Source of the DNA: Lachnospiraceae bacterium
Lineage (GTDB): Bacteria; Bacillota; Clostridia; Lachnospirales; Lachnospiraceae
Assembly: GCA_014804795.1 (NCBI GenBank)
Contig: JAAUZC010000048.1
Coordinates: 23,846 to 87,845 of the forward strand
Direction: 5' to 3'
DNA: 64,000 nt
This document shows, in pieces, positions 24,527-32,648 of this stretch. How positions within the stretch are numbered: the stretch's first letter is position 1; every line of letters starts with the position of its first letter. The notes below the pieces were generated by a model. It made no database searches. It was not told the DNA's origin and saw nothing but the letters and a program-made list of their open reading frames with translations. Made by a program: the position numbers and the translations under genes.

Positions 24527-26065
24527 ATGATTTTTAAAGTAACTATGTTAGTTGTATTTTTTGCAGTCATGGTCTTTATCGGACTCTACTGCCGGAAAAA
24601 TGCCACTGATGTCAATGGATTTGTTTTGGGAGGCCGGAGCGTAGGTCCCTGGCTTACCGCTTTTGCTTATGGTACTTCCTATTTTTCAGCCGTTGTTTTT
24701 GTCGGCTATGCCGGACAGTTCGGCTGGAAATACGGTATTGCTTCCACCTGGATCGGACTTGGAAACGCCGTGATAGGCTCTATGTTAGCATGGGTGGTGC
24801 TTGGACGCCGCACCCGTATTATGACCCAGCATTTTGATTCCGCAACGATGCCCGAATTTTTTGGTGCCCGCTTCGACAGCACACCACTCAAAGTCGGCGC
24901 ATCCGTTATCGTTTTTATCTTTTTGATTCCTTACACAGCTTCTTTATATAATGGCCTCTCCCGTCTGTTCGGTATGGCTTTCAACATCGACTACACGGTC
25001 TGCATCATCCTGATGGCAGTTCTGACCGGTGTTTACGTGATTGCCGGCGGTTACATGGCTACAGCGATCAACGATTTTATTCAGGGTATTATCATGTTAT
25101 TCGGTATTTGCGCTGTGATCGCAGCAGTCTTAAAATCCAACGGTGGTTTTATGGCAGCGATCAACTCACTCGCTATGGTGGAAGATGCTGCTGCCACAAG
25201 CCAGCCCGGCGCTTTTGCCTCTTTCTTCGGCCCGGACCCGATCAATCTTTTGGGCGTTGTCATCTTAACTTCTCTGGGTACCTGGGGTCTGCCGCAGATG
25301 GTTCAGAAATTTTATGCCATCAAAAATGAGAGCGCCATCCAAAAAGGAACCGTTATTTCCACTTTCTTTGCGATCGTCGTATCCGGCGGCTGCTATTTCC
25401 TCGGCGGATTCAGCAGACTTTATCATGCAAACATTGATATAGAGGCAAACGGCTACGATTCCGTTATTCCGGCTATGTTGGAGAATTTATCGCCGCTCTT
25501 GATCGGTCTGGTGGTCATCCTTGTACTGTCCGCCTCCATGTCCACGCTGTCCTCTTTGGTTATGGCTTCCAGCTCCACGCTGACCATCGATGTGATCAAG
25601 GATAATATCGTGAAAAAGATGGACGAAAAGAAACAGCTTCTCTGGATCCGTATTCTGATTGTCATTTTCATCGCTATTTCGGTAGTGATCGCTATTATAC
25701 AATATAAGAGTTCCATCACTTTCATCGCACAGCTCATGGGCGTATCATGGGGTGCTCTTGCCGGCTCTTTCCTGGCTCCGTTCCTCTACAGTCTGTACTG
25801 GAAAAAGGTCTCCAAGGCATCTGTCTGGGTCAGCTTTATTTTCGGCTCCGGCCTTATGGTGCTTAACATGCTGGTGCGCAGCAGCTTCCCTGCCCTTTTA
25901 CAGTCTCCGATCAACGCAGGCGCCTTCGCTATGGTCGCAGGGCTCATCATTGTGCCGGTAGTAAGCGCTTTTACGAAAAAACCGGAGGAAAAACTTGTGG
26001 AGGATGCTTTCGCTTCCTACAATGAAGTACATGAAGTAAAACGTTCCACAGCACTGGAGAACTAA
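24527..26065 (+). CDS. Sodium:solute symporter family protein (SSS)
   Basis: A 512-residue transporter starting at ATG 24527 after GAGGAGGAG; longer frames from 24401 overlap the promoter. About 13 hydrophobic segments. Family features: GGRSVGPWLTAFAYGTSYFSAVVFVGYAG (about 33-62), GASVIVFIFLIPYTASLYNGLSRLFG and VSGGCYFLGGFSRLYH, typical of SSF/PutP-like proteins with a LeuT fold. It couples solute entry to Na+; the substrate cannot be read from sequence (proline-, pantothenate- or sialate-like transporters share this fold). Single-gene unit with its own promoter, a palindrome in the leader and a strong terminator. Confidence 0.9.
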   Translation: MIFKVTMLVVFFAVMVFIGLYCRKNATDVNGFVLGGRSVGPWLTAFAYGTSYFSAVVFVGYAGQFGWKYGIASTWIGLGNAVIGSMLAWVVLGRRTRIMTQHFDSATMPEFFGARFDSTPLKVGASVIVFIFLIPYTASLYNGLSRLFGMAFNIDYTVCIILMAVLTGVYVIAGGYMATAINDFIQGIIMLFGICAVIAAVLKSNGGFMAAINSLAMVEDAAATSQPGAFASFFGPDPINLLGVVILTSLGTWGLPQMVQKFYAIKNESAIQKGTVISTFFAIVVSGGCYFLGGFSRLYHANIDIEANGYDSVIPAMLENLSPLLIGLVVILVLSASMSTLSSLVMASSSTLTIDVIKDNIVKKMDEKKQLLWIRILIVIFIAISVVIAIIQYKSSITFIAQLMGVSWGALAGSFLAPFLYSLYWKKVSKASVWVSFIFGSGLMVLNMLVRSSFPALLQSPINAGAFAMVAGLIIVPVVSAFTKKPEEKLVEDAFASYNEVHEVKRSTALEN

Positions 26066-26104
26066 AATAAACAACAGACTCTGTCACATTTTACGGACAG
26101 TTCA

Positions 26105-26146
26105 AAAAAAGAGTGAGCATACCTTTTTCGCTGCTCACTCTTTTTT
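26105..26146. terminator. Bidirectional intrinsic terminator
   Basis: Arms AAAAAAGAGTGAGCA (26105-26119) and TGCTCACTCTTTTTT (26132-26146) form a perfect 15-bp stem with A/T tracts on both sides. It ends the symporter gene and the convergent patatin gene. Confidence 0.9.
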
Positions 26147-26169
26147 GCTGTCTTCTCTCATTCTCTTAT

Positions 26170-27012
26170 CTAATTTTTCAAGAAATCTTTCAACTCATCA
26201 ACTGCCGCCATGCCATCGCGAAGTCCCAGTTCATACACCTGCTGCAGCCTGTCCGGATCTTTCTCGATCCGTTTGATTGCAATCGGTTCAGAGGGGGCAA
26301 TCATATAAACGCTGCCCTTTTTCTGCAATTTCTCCAGCTCTTTTACACTGCTGTTATACCTTTCATGGCGGCTAAGTAACTCTGCTGCAAATTCCTTATG
26401 TTTTCCATAACACATCCGGACCATCGCTGAAGAAACCGGCTTCTTCCGGTATCCTGTTTCACGGGTCAAAACCACGATCAGCCTGTCATAACCCATGGCG
26501 GACATTTTCTGATACGGAAGACCGTCCGCAATATCTCCGTCCAGATAATGCTGCCCATTTATCCGGACAGGCCTTGAAACGAAAGGCATGGAAGCCGAAG
26601 CCCGCAGTACATCCATCTGCTCAAAAACACTGTCTATTTTCACCAGTTCTGCTTTTCCCGTCTCAACGCATGTAATCCCCGCATAAAAAGGAACACCCGA
26701 CGCCTGAAACATCTCGTCGTCAAACCGGTCAAGCTCTCTCGGCACAATATGATAGGCCAGTTCCGTATCCACGATGTTGCCGGTACAAAGAAGAGGCTTT
26801 ATCCCCATATAATTTCTGTCTCCGTTAAATCGCTTGTTATAGCGGATCACACGTCCTCTCTGGCGCGACAGAAAATTTACACCGAACACAGCACCAGCCG
26901 AAATCCCGATCATACCGTCAACCGTTATCTGATTGTCCAAAAATATGTCCAGCACGCCTGCGGTATACATGCCCCGCATGGCGCCTCCTGCCAGAAGCAG
27001 CCCTGTTTTCAT
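26170..27012 (-). CDS. Patatin-like phospholipase
   Basis: A 280-residue protein with the patatin fold. Seen: oxyanion-loop GGAMRGMYTAGVLD (about 9-22), nucleophile elbow GISAGA (GxSxG, Ser about 38), and catalytic Asp in YLDGDIADGLP (DGx, about 159). It probably hydrolyses acyl esters of lipids in the cytosol or at the membrane, like the RssA/YlbK-type bacterial patatins. GGAGAGG precedes the ATG. Stand-alone gene; physiological substrate unknown. Confidence 0.93.
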   Translation of the reverse strand: MKTGLLLAGGAMRGMYTAGVLDIFLDNQITVDGMIGISAGAVFGVNFLSRQRGRVIRYNKRFNGDRNYMGIKPLLCTGNIVDTELAYHIVPRELDRFDDEMFQASGVPFYAGITCVETGKAELVKIDSVFEQMDVLRASASMPFVSRPVRINGQHYLDGDIADGLPYQKMSAMGYDRLIVVLTRETGYRKKPVSSAMVRMCYGKHKEFAAELLSRHERYNSSVKELEKLQKKGSVYMIAPSEPIAIKRIEKDPDRLQQVYELGLRDGMAAVDELKDFLKN

Positions 27013-27177
27013 AACAATACCTTTCCTCTCCTTCCACGTCGGGTTTCTGCTGATCGTCTTTGCCCAGATTATAACATGAAACCTTTTCCAAAACCTATAG
27101 TTACTGCAAAATATTTACATAATTTTCTTCTCTTTCGTAAATGCTATCTATAAATATGAAACAGGAGGATCATCTTT

Positions 27178-27615
27178 ATGGAAAGCACAGATACAATCTA
27201 TCTATTACAGGAATGCGACTCCGGAACAAAAATGGCTGTTGCATCTATTGATGAGGTTTTGGATAAACTTCATGACAAAAAACTGATCGATCTGCTGAAC
27301 GAGAGCAAAAGACACCACGAAAAGCTGGGAAACGACCTGCATGATCTGCTCAGACAATATCATGCGGAGGACAAAGATCCAAACCCTATGGCAAAAAGTA
27401 TGTCCTGGTTTAAAACCAATATCAAAGTAGGTATGAGTGATGACAGCGATAAAACAGCCGCCGGTTTGATGACCGACGGCTGCGATATGGGAATCAAGTC
27501 TCTCAATAAGTACCTCAATCAGTACAAAGATGCTGACCATACTGCCAAAGCCATCTGCAGCCGTCTTATCAATATAGAAGAAACACTGCGCGATGATCTG
27601 AGAAAATATCTCTAA
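27178..27615 (+). CDS. Small helical-bundle protein (ferritin-like fold suspected)
   Basis: A 145-residue, almost wholly helical protein. Segments about 8-22, 25-62, 68-90 and 98-145 have heptad-like hydrophobics (SIDEVLDKLHDKKLIDLLNESKRHHEKLG) and could make a four-helix bundle like DUF2383/PA2169-type stress proteins. Glu/His pairs are present, but I cannot assign a metal site. AGGAGG precedes the ATG. Its last 4 bases overlap the end of the convergent mscL gene. Function unknown. Confidence 0.7.
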   Translation: MESTDTIYLLQECDSGTKMAVASIDEVLDKLHDKKLIDLLNESKRHHEKLGNDLHDLLRQYHAEDKDPNPMAKSMSWFKTNIKVGMSDDSDKTAAGLMTDGCDMGIKSLNKYLNQYKDADHTAKAICSRLINIEETLRDDLRKYL

Positions 27616-28016
27616 AGTTCAGAGGTACAGTGAGGGCATCTTGTCGCATCTAATGCAATCTCGCTTTTACAGTAGGGGCACTTCTTCGTAGTCGGAGCAG
27701 GTGCCTCTTCTTTCTTTCCCAGATCCATCAGTTTATTCATCGTTTTCACCATCATAAAAATAACAAACGCCATAATGATAAAGTAAATAACGGAACTGAT
27801 AAAGGCGCCATAATCAATATAGTTTCCTGTCCCAAACAGATTGATCCTGCCCTGAACTTCCGCACTGCCGATACAGGCAATGACCGGCTGGATAATATTT
27901 GTTGTAAAAGAAGTTACAAGATCACTGAAGGCAGCACCGATAATAACACCGACCGCCATATTCATTACATTTCCTTTTAAGGCAAAAGCTTTAAACTCTT
28001 CTAAAAATTTTTTCAT
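27612..28016 (-). CDS. mscL: Large-conductance mechanosensitive channel with C-terminal zinc ribbon
   Basis: A 134-residue pentameric channel protein. The N-terminal helix and TM1 (FKAFALKGNVMNMAVGVIIGAAF, about 8-30) and TM2 (about 70-92) match MscL. It opens on membrane tension to release solutes under osmotic downshock. The C-terminal tail, normally a helical bundle, here ends in KKCPYCKSEIALDATRCPHC, a rubredoxin-type zinc knuckle with two CxxC pairs. AAGGAG precedes the ATG. It overlaps the end of the convergent helical-bundle gene by 4 bp. Confidence 0.95.
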   Translation of the reverse strand: MKKFLEEFKAFALKGNVMNMAVGVIIGAAFSDLVTSFTTNIIQPVIACIGSAEVQGRINLFGTGNYIDYGAFISSVIYFIIMAFVIFMMVKTMNKLMDLGKKEEAPAPTTKKCPYCKSEIALDATRCPHCTSEL

Positions 28017-28132
28017 TCATTCTGTCTCCTTTATTCTCTTTATACAACTGCAATCCATATTGTATCATTTTTTTAACCACAAAAAAAGATATCTTTTTAT
28101 GCAAAAATGATATATAAATATTTATTTTTCAC

Positions 28133-28161
28133 TTTACATTTATTACTTTTCGTGGTATTCT
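28133..28161 (+). promoter_or_regulatory. Promoter of the cold-shock gene
   Basis: TTTACA (28133-28138), 17 bp, TATTCT (28156-28161). Start near 28168 leaves a 70-nt AT-rich leader, as expected for cold-shock mRNAs whose leader controls translation. Confidence 0.65.
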
Positions 28162-28237
28162 AAAAATGTTGCCGATGTATTTATCAAAATACATTCTGCA
28201 TTAACATTTTAATTTTTCATTTTTTGGAGGTATCATT

Positions 28238-28438
28238 ATGAACAAAGGTACAGTAAAATGGTTTAACAACCAGAAAGGTTATGGCTTTATCTCTGATGAA
28301 AACGGCAATGATGTATTTGTACATTATTCCGGGCTCAACATGGAAGGATTCAAATCCCTTGAAGAGGGTGCCGCTGTTGAATACGAAGTAGTTGACGGCG
28401 CAAAAGGTCCTCAGGCTGTAAACGTAACCAAGTTATAA
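28238..28438 (+). CDS. cspA: Cold-shock domain protein, CspA family
   Basis: A 66-residue single cold-shock domain. RNP1 KGYGFIS (about 14-20) and RNP2 VFVHYS (about 27-32) bind single-stranded RNA/DNA. It likely acts as an RNA chaperone that melts structure at low temperature. TGGAGG precedes the ATG. A hairpin-rich repeat follows the stop codon. Confidence 0.97.
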   Translation: MNKGTVKWFNNQKGYGFISDENGNDVFVHYSGLNMEGFKSLEEGAAVEYEVVDGAKGPQAVNVTKL

Positions 28439-28535
28439 GCGAGCCGCTGTACTCCAAGCGGCGATACGGAGCACAGTGCCTGTAATGCAGGCACGAGCGA
28501 AGCGTTTGCGAGTCTGTGTGCATCGGCTAACATTA
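28439..28535 (+). repeat. Dispersed hairpin repeat, copy A
   Basis: Starts at the cspA stop codon. Two hairpins, GCCGCT/AGCGGC and GTGCCTG/CAGGCAC, then GAGCGAAGCGTTTGCGAGT and GTGTGCATC. The blocks GAGCCGC...GCGGCGATACG and CGTTTGCGAGT recur at 42741-42795, and GAGCGAAGCG...GTGTGCAT recurs twice near 31978-32080. Between 28536 and the terminator at 28654 I see nothing else. Confidence 0.6.
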
Positions 28536-28653
28536 ATCAGTATTACAATTTGTGCCTGTTCTTAATTATAATATGAATCAAGAAGTTCTTAGAAATAGAA
28601 ATATCTTTATTTGCATTTATTGAGAATTTGCAGTATTGTCATGACGGATTAAG

Positions 28654-28684
28654 AAAACAGCTCCTTGTATAAGGAGCTGTTTTT
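28654..28684. terminator. Intrinsic terminator
   Basis: AAAACAGCTCCTT (28654-28666), loop GTAT, AAGGAGCTGTTTT (28671-28683) with T/A tracts on both strands. It can end a long cspA transcript (plus) and hisA (minus). Confidence 0.88.
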
Positions 28685-28749
28685 TATGTGCAAATATACA
28701 TAGGGAAATGAATCGCTATGCAACACACAAATCACCTTATCGATCAACT

Positions 28750-29532
28750 TTAGTTCTGCTCTCTGCAGAAACGAACGACATCCTCAAACTCCAATGTCCC
28801 GCCGAAAAGCGAAAGTGCCGAGCCGATTGTCACATCAATTTTTCCATCTCCTGTTTCCTTTAATTTTTTCAGATCTTCCAGATTCTGCACGCCGCCCGCA
28901 TAAGTGATCGGAATCCCCTGCCACTTTGCAAGTTCCTTTAAAAGTTCCTCTTCCATGCCGTTTCTTTTTCCTTCCACGTCCACTGCATGGACCAAAAACT
29001 CGTCACAAAATGCTGATAATTTTTCGAGCAAACCAAGTGATATTTTTATATCTGTTTCTTTTTGCCACCTGTCAGTCACAATATAATAGCCATCCGCTCT
29101 TTTTTTACAGCTTACATCCAGTACCAGACGCTCTTTCCCGACAGCTTTCACCAGTTTCTGCAAATTTTTCTCCAAAATCTGTCCACCCTGAAAAACATAG
29201 GACGTAACGATCACATGAGATGCCCCCGCCTCAAGAAACTGCGCCGCATTCTCCGCCGTAATACCGCCGCCGGCCTGCAGACCGCCCGGATAGGCCGATA
29301 GTGCCGAAAAAGCCTGCCTTTTTGTCTCTTCGTAAAAACTGCTGTCTTTTCCGTTTAATAAAATAACATGCCCGCCTTTTAAGCCATATTTCCGATAAAG
29401 TTTCGCATAATCCGCAGCGCTTTTTTCCGATACAAAGTTTTCCGCGGCCGCATCCCCCGCATCCTTCAAACTTGCACCAACAATCTGCTTTACTTTACCG
29501 TTATGAATATCAATACAAGGTCTGAATTTCAT
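28750..29532 (-). CDS. hisA: ProFAR isomerase HisA, eukaryotic (HIS6) type
   Basis: A 260-residue TIM-barrel enzyme, 1-(5-phosphoribosyl)-5-[(5-phosphoribosylamino)methylideneamino]imidazole-4-carboxamide isomerase of histidine synthesis. It follows the fungal/plant HIS6 pattern rather than the usual bacterial one: CIDIHNGKVKQIVG at the start, YAKLYRKYGLKGGHVI, LQAGGGI, VIVTSYVF, LVLDVSCKKRADG, HAVDVEG, YAGGVQNLEDL and TIGSALSLFGG. No other his gene is in the window. Its start lies inside the 3' end of the upstream 555-residue gene (23-bp overlap), suggesting coupled translation. Confidence 0.92.
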   Translation of the reverse strand: MKFRPCIDIHNGKVKQIVGASLKDAGDAAAENFVSEKSAADYAKLYRKYGLKGGHVILLNGKDSSFYEETKRQAFSALSAYPGGLQAGGGITAENAAQFLEAGASHVIVTSYVFQGGQILEKNLQKLVKAVGKERLVLDVSCKKRADGYYIVTDRWQKETDIKISLGLLEKLSAFCDEFLVHAVDVEGKRNGMEEELLKELAKWQGIPITYAGGVQNLEDLKKLKETGDGKIDVTIGSALSLFGGTLEFEDVVRFCREQN

Positions 29533-31177
29533 ATAAAAGCCTTTCCTTTTTTGTTTCTTCTATCGGTTGATATACCGTGATATCCTCAAAACCGTTCCCC
29601 CAGCACCAGCTGACAACTGCCCGGGGTCTTTCCTCTTCCTCATGATAAAAATAAAATTTACTGTGATCGCCATGCGTCACATAATAGTTATTATGCACCA
29701 TGCGTCCCTGCCTGTCAAAATTTATAAATCCGCTCTGATCCCAGGTTCCGTAACCCCAGTCGGAACGATGATAATCTATTTTTTTAAGAACCCCCTTCGA
29801 ATCATACCAAAATTCCATCTTTCCAAAATACTGCAGATCGGTATCCGGAAATTCTTCTAAATAATCTGCCGGAACCTCTTCCAAAACAGTCTCTAACTTT
29901 CCATCCGTACGATAAGAAAAGGTGTCAAAATACCGGAAAAAACATTGTATATCCCCATCAAATACTCCGGATCCATTTACTGTCTCAACTCTTCCCTTAT
30001 CGTCCCTCTCCATCTCCTTTTCCGGAAACCATGTTTTCTGATTCCGGCACAAATCATCCCCTTCGTATTCTACATTCCAGCTTTCTGTCAAAAACGGAAA
30101 GGGTATGCCGCTGTAGTATTTATAAGAGGCCTCTGCCATCCGCATTCCCCAGGCATCATACTGCGTCTCCTGTGTCACATTCCCTGTTTCATCGCATTGA
30201 TAAATAAGATACTCTATCTTCTCCGCCTTACTTAAATCTTTCACTGTGCAGTATGCATGGCCGTCCATATATAATATAAAACAGTATCTTTCCTCTTTAC
30301 CGTCCGTATAACATTCTGCATATATATCCTCTTCCTCATCATAAAAAATACTGTCCGGAACCTGAACGTCAAATCCCTGCTCCCGCAGATACTTTTCCGT
30401 GATTTCACCTGTATGACCCGTATCACGTGATTCCGTTCCCGCTATATCCAGTTCCCAACTGTAAATCGCTTCCGCTTTCTCATCCTCCGATCTCCGCTCC
30501 ATCCTTTTCTCAAAATCGGATATTACTTCGATTCCGCTGCCGTCCGCTGCATCTCCTAACGCCCTGTATTCTATCCTTGATACTTCACCTCTCCACTCAT
30601 AGACAGTTAAAACTGCCTTTTCAAAGTACCACTCTGTCTTCAGGCCGGTTTCTTCCCAACCCGGATCCCACACCTCACAGATATCCGGTTCCCCAAATAC
30701 CTCTTCAAATATGAAAGCAAGATCATGAGGTTCCACTCCGAGAAAGGGTTTCCTTCCGTCGCTATAGTTAGTGGAAAATCCGCTGAAACGATGTCCTTTT
30801 CCATCAAATAAGTAATGCAGATCCCTGCTATGATCCTCTTTTAAACAATATTCATTTTTTACTGCCTCTTCGTACAGATTGTAATCAAATATCTCACCAA
30901 AATCAACGCCCACCAGAAACTTGGCATCTCCGTTTTCAAGTGCTGTGACAATCTCTTCCGGAAGCTTCTTTTCCGAGTCTGTTTCCGGAAAATTATAGGT
31001 TTCTTCCGTCTCCTGCAAAGCTGTCTCTTTGCTCTCTGCTTCCGTCCCGGAAATCGCCAATGTCCCATTAACCGATTTTTCCTCTGCATTTTTTCGCGAA
31101 AAACATAACAATATCACGACAGATATTATAAGTACAAAAGCCGCCAAAATACGCTGTTTAAACTTTTTTGTTTTCAT
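29510..31177 (-). CDS. Large exported protein of unknown function
   Basis: A 555-residue acidic protein. An N-terminal hydrophobic helix after MKTKKFKQR (about 10-27) serves as a signal or anchor; no lipobox cysteine is properly placed. A Glu/Thr/Ser-rich linker (about 28-75) leads to a beta-rich body with repeated tyrosine and glycine pairs such as FWYDSKGVLKKIDY and FDRQGRMVHNNYY, faintly like RHS/YD repeats. No catalytic motif recognised. Weak ribosome binding site at 31177. It overlaps hisA by 23 bp on the same strand, an odd partner for an amino-acid enzyme. Confidence 0.75.
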   Translation of the reverse strand: MKTKKFKQRILAAFVLIISVVILLCFSRKNAEEKSVNGTLAISGTEAESKETALQETEETYNFPETDSEKKLPEEIVTALENGDAKFLVGVDFGEIFDYNLYEEAVKNEYCLKEDHSRDLHYLFDGKGHRFSGFSTNYSDGRKPFLGVEPHDLAFIFEEVFGEPDICEVWDPGWEETGLKTEWYFEKAVLTVYEWRGEVSRIEYRALGDAADGSGIEVISDFEKRMERRSEDEKAEAIYSWELDIAGTESRDTGHTGEITEKYLREQGFDVQVPDSIFYDEEEDIYAECYTDGKEERYCFILYMDGHAYCTVKDLSKAEKIEYLIYQCDETGNVTQETQYDAWGMRMAEASYKYYSGIPFPFLTESWNVEYEGDDLCRNQKTWFPEKEMERDDKGRVETVNGSGVFDGDIQCFFRYFDTFSYRTDGKLETVLEEVPADYLEEFPDTDLQYFGKMEFWYDSKGVLKKIDYHRSDWGYGTWDQSGFINFDRQGRMVHNNYYVTHGDHSKFYFYHEEEERPRAVVSWCWGNGFEDITVYQPIEETKKERLLYEIQTLY

Positions 31178-31359
31178 ATAATAATTCTCTTTTTACATAT
31201 TTTAATTTTAAATTTTTTCTTTTATAGTACATAGAATTCTTTTCTTTGTCCATACTAACCTTGACGAATGGAATAAAAACATCCATGAGTACAAAACATA
31301 CATGGAACAAACATCCATTGAAAAACGTCGATTCATTTATGGAAAGGAGCATTCACATT

Positions 31360-31824
31360 ATGAAAAAGTTTAGAACCGCTCTGGCTGTTTCCATGCTTCT
31401 TCTGATGTCCGCCTTTGTTCTTTACGGCTGCGGCACAGACAGAAATAACGGAGATATGGCAAATAATCAGACAGAGAACAATAATACTACCGCAGATGCC
31501 GGTACGACTGACGGAAACACGACGTCCAATACCGGCAATAATAACACCGGTACAGATAACGGCGGCGGTCTGGTCGATAACGGAAATACCGAAGGTACCA
31601 CCGGTAACGCTGCAAACAGTAACGGTACAAACGGTAATACCACCGGAAGCAATACAGGAAATTCTGTCGGTGATGTTGCAAATGACGCTGCTGATGCGAT
31701 AGAAGATGTAGCGGACGGCGCCGCTGACGTTGTCGGCGATGCGGCAAACGGCGCTGCTAATGCTGTCGACGACATGGCAAGCGGTGTAAACGGCACTACA
31801 AACGGCACCGGCACTGCAAATTAA
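31360..31824 (+). CDS. Low-complexity lipoprotein
   Basis: A 154-residue protein starting at ATG 31360 behind AAAGGAGC. Signal peptide (about 1-24) with lipobox LYGC, so lipidation at Cys25 by Lgt/LspA is expected. The mature part is almost all Asn, Thr, Gly, Asp and Ala: an Asn/Thr/Gly-rich section (about 30-100), then repeated A-DVADGAADVV-like units (about 105-140). It is likely an unstructured surface tether or spacer; no enzyme motif. Confidence 0.85.
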   Translation: MKKFRTALAVSMLLLMSAFVLYGCGTDRNNGDMANNQTENNNTTADAGTTDGNTTSNTGNNNTGTDNGGGLVDNGNTEGTTGNAANSNGTNGNTTGSNTGNSVGDVANDAADAIEDVADGAADVVGDAANGAANAVDDMASGVNGTTNGTGTAN

Positions 31825-31840
31825 ATCTTACTCTCAACAG

Positions 31841-31882
31841 ACTGCCGCTTTCACGGATCAATTTTTGTGAAGCGGCAGTTTT
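31841..31882 (+). terminator. Intrinsic terminator of the lipoprotein gene
   Basis: ACTGCCGCTTTCAC (31841-31854) pairs with GTGAAGCGGCAGT (31867-31879), followed by TTTTG. Confidence 0.85.
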
Positions 31883-31946
31883 GTTCAAGCAGTGCATTTT
31901 TTTAATAAAAATTTTTACTATTCCAATTTACATTTATAAAACTATG

Positions 31947-32125
31947 GTATAATATCGACAGATATTATACCAGCGCCGAGCGAAGCGAGTGTGCATTACA
32001 AAGCGTACTATGTCTGCTTACAGACATAGTATAATATCGTCAGATATTATATCAGCGCCGAGCGAAGCGAGTGTGCATCGCAAAGCGTACCATGTCTGCT
32101 TGCTGACATGGTATAATAGCCACAA
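31947..32125 (+). repeat. Tandem 82-bp palindromic repeat with embedded TATAAT boxes
   Basis: Slightly more than two copies with an 82-bp period (unit starts near 31961 and 32043). Each unit has: GGTATAATATC/GATATTATACC hairpin (31947-31972), then GCGCCGAGCGAAGCGAGTGTGCAT, then a second hairpin (CTATGTCTG...CAGACATAG; CCATGTC...GACATGG) followed again by TATAAT. The boxes with TGn or AGn before them (31948, 32030, 32112) could act as -10 elements; TTTACA at 31927 is 15 bp from the first. The GNAT gene follows. Confidence 0.7.
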
Positions 32126-32160
32126 TGAAAAAATAAATTTAATTCGTGGGGATGATACAG

Positions 32161-32595
32161 TTGATAGAATTACGAACGATCAATGAAGATAATTATAAGC
32201 AGTGTTTAGAATTAAAGGCAAGTGTTGAAAACGAAAACTTTGTAGATTCCGTAACATATTCTCTGGCAGAGGCATGGGTTTTTTATAAAGATACCAGACC
32301 TTTTGCAATTTATGATAATGATAAAATGATCGGGTTTGTCTCAATGTATGTCGGAGAGAAAAACTGCCAGATTGTAAATTTTTTGATTGATGATGCTTTC
32401 CGGCAAAAAGGGCTGGGAACTGAAGCAGCGAAAGTCTGCATCAGCTATTTACAAAAAGATTATCATGCAGAAAGAGTTTCCGTTCCGGTAGATCTGGAAA
32501 ATACGGCAGCACAAAAGTTCTGGAAAAAAATAGGATTTGTTTTTTCAGATAGTATTGAAGACGGATACACCTTTATGCGATACTATTTGTCATGA
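32161..32595 (+). CDS. GNAT-family N-acetyltransferase
   Basis: A 144-residue GCN5-related acetyltransferase. The acetyl-CoA-binding motif A is FRQKGLGTEAAKVCISYL (about 80-97, Q/RxxGxG/A), and the C-terminal core is NTAAQKFWKKIGFVFSD. Start: GGGGA then an 8-bp spacer to TTG 32161 (protein MIELRTINEDNY); ATG 32152 sits too close to that site. Preceded by the tandem 82-bp repeat, whose last TATAAT could be its promoter. Substrate unknown. It is followed closely by pfkB. Confidence 0.88.
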   Translation: MIELRTINEDNYKQCLELKASVENENFVDSVTYSLAEAWVFYKDTRPFAIYDNDKMIGFVSMYVGEKNCQIVNFLIDDAFRQKGLGTEAAKVCISYLQKDYHAERVSVPVDLENTAAQKFWKKIGFVFSDSIEDGYTFMRYYLS

Positions 32596-32648
32596 GTTTT
32601 GATCACCAAAAGACAACTTCCAGTTTTAGAAATAACGGAGATGGCACT

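Noticed and set aside
31947..32125. Short CRISPR array
   Set aside because: Only two units, both palindromic and 82 bp long with no unique spacers; no cas genes in the window.
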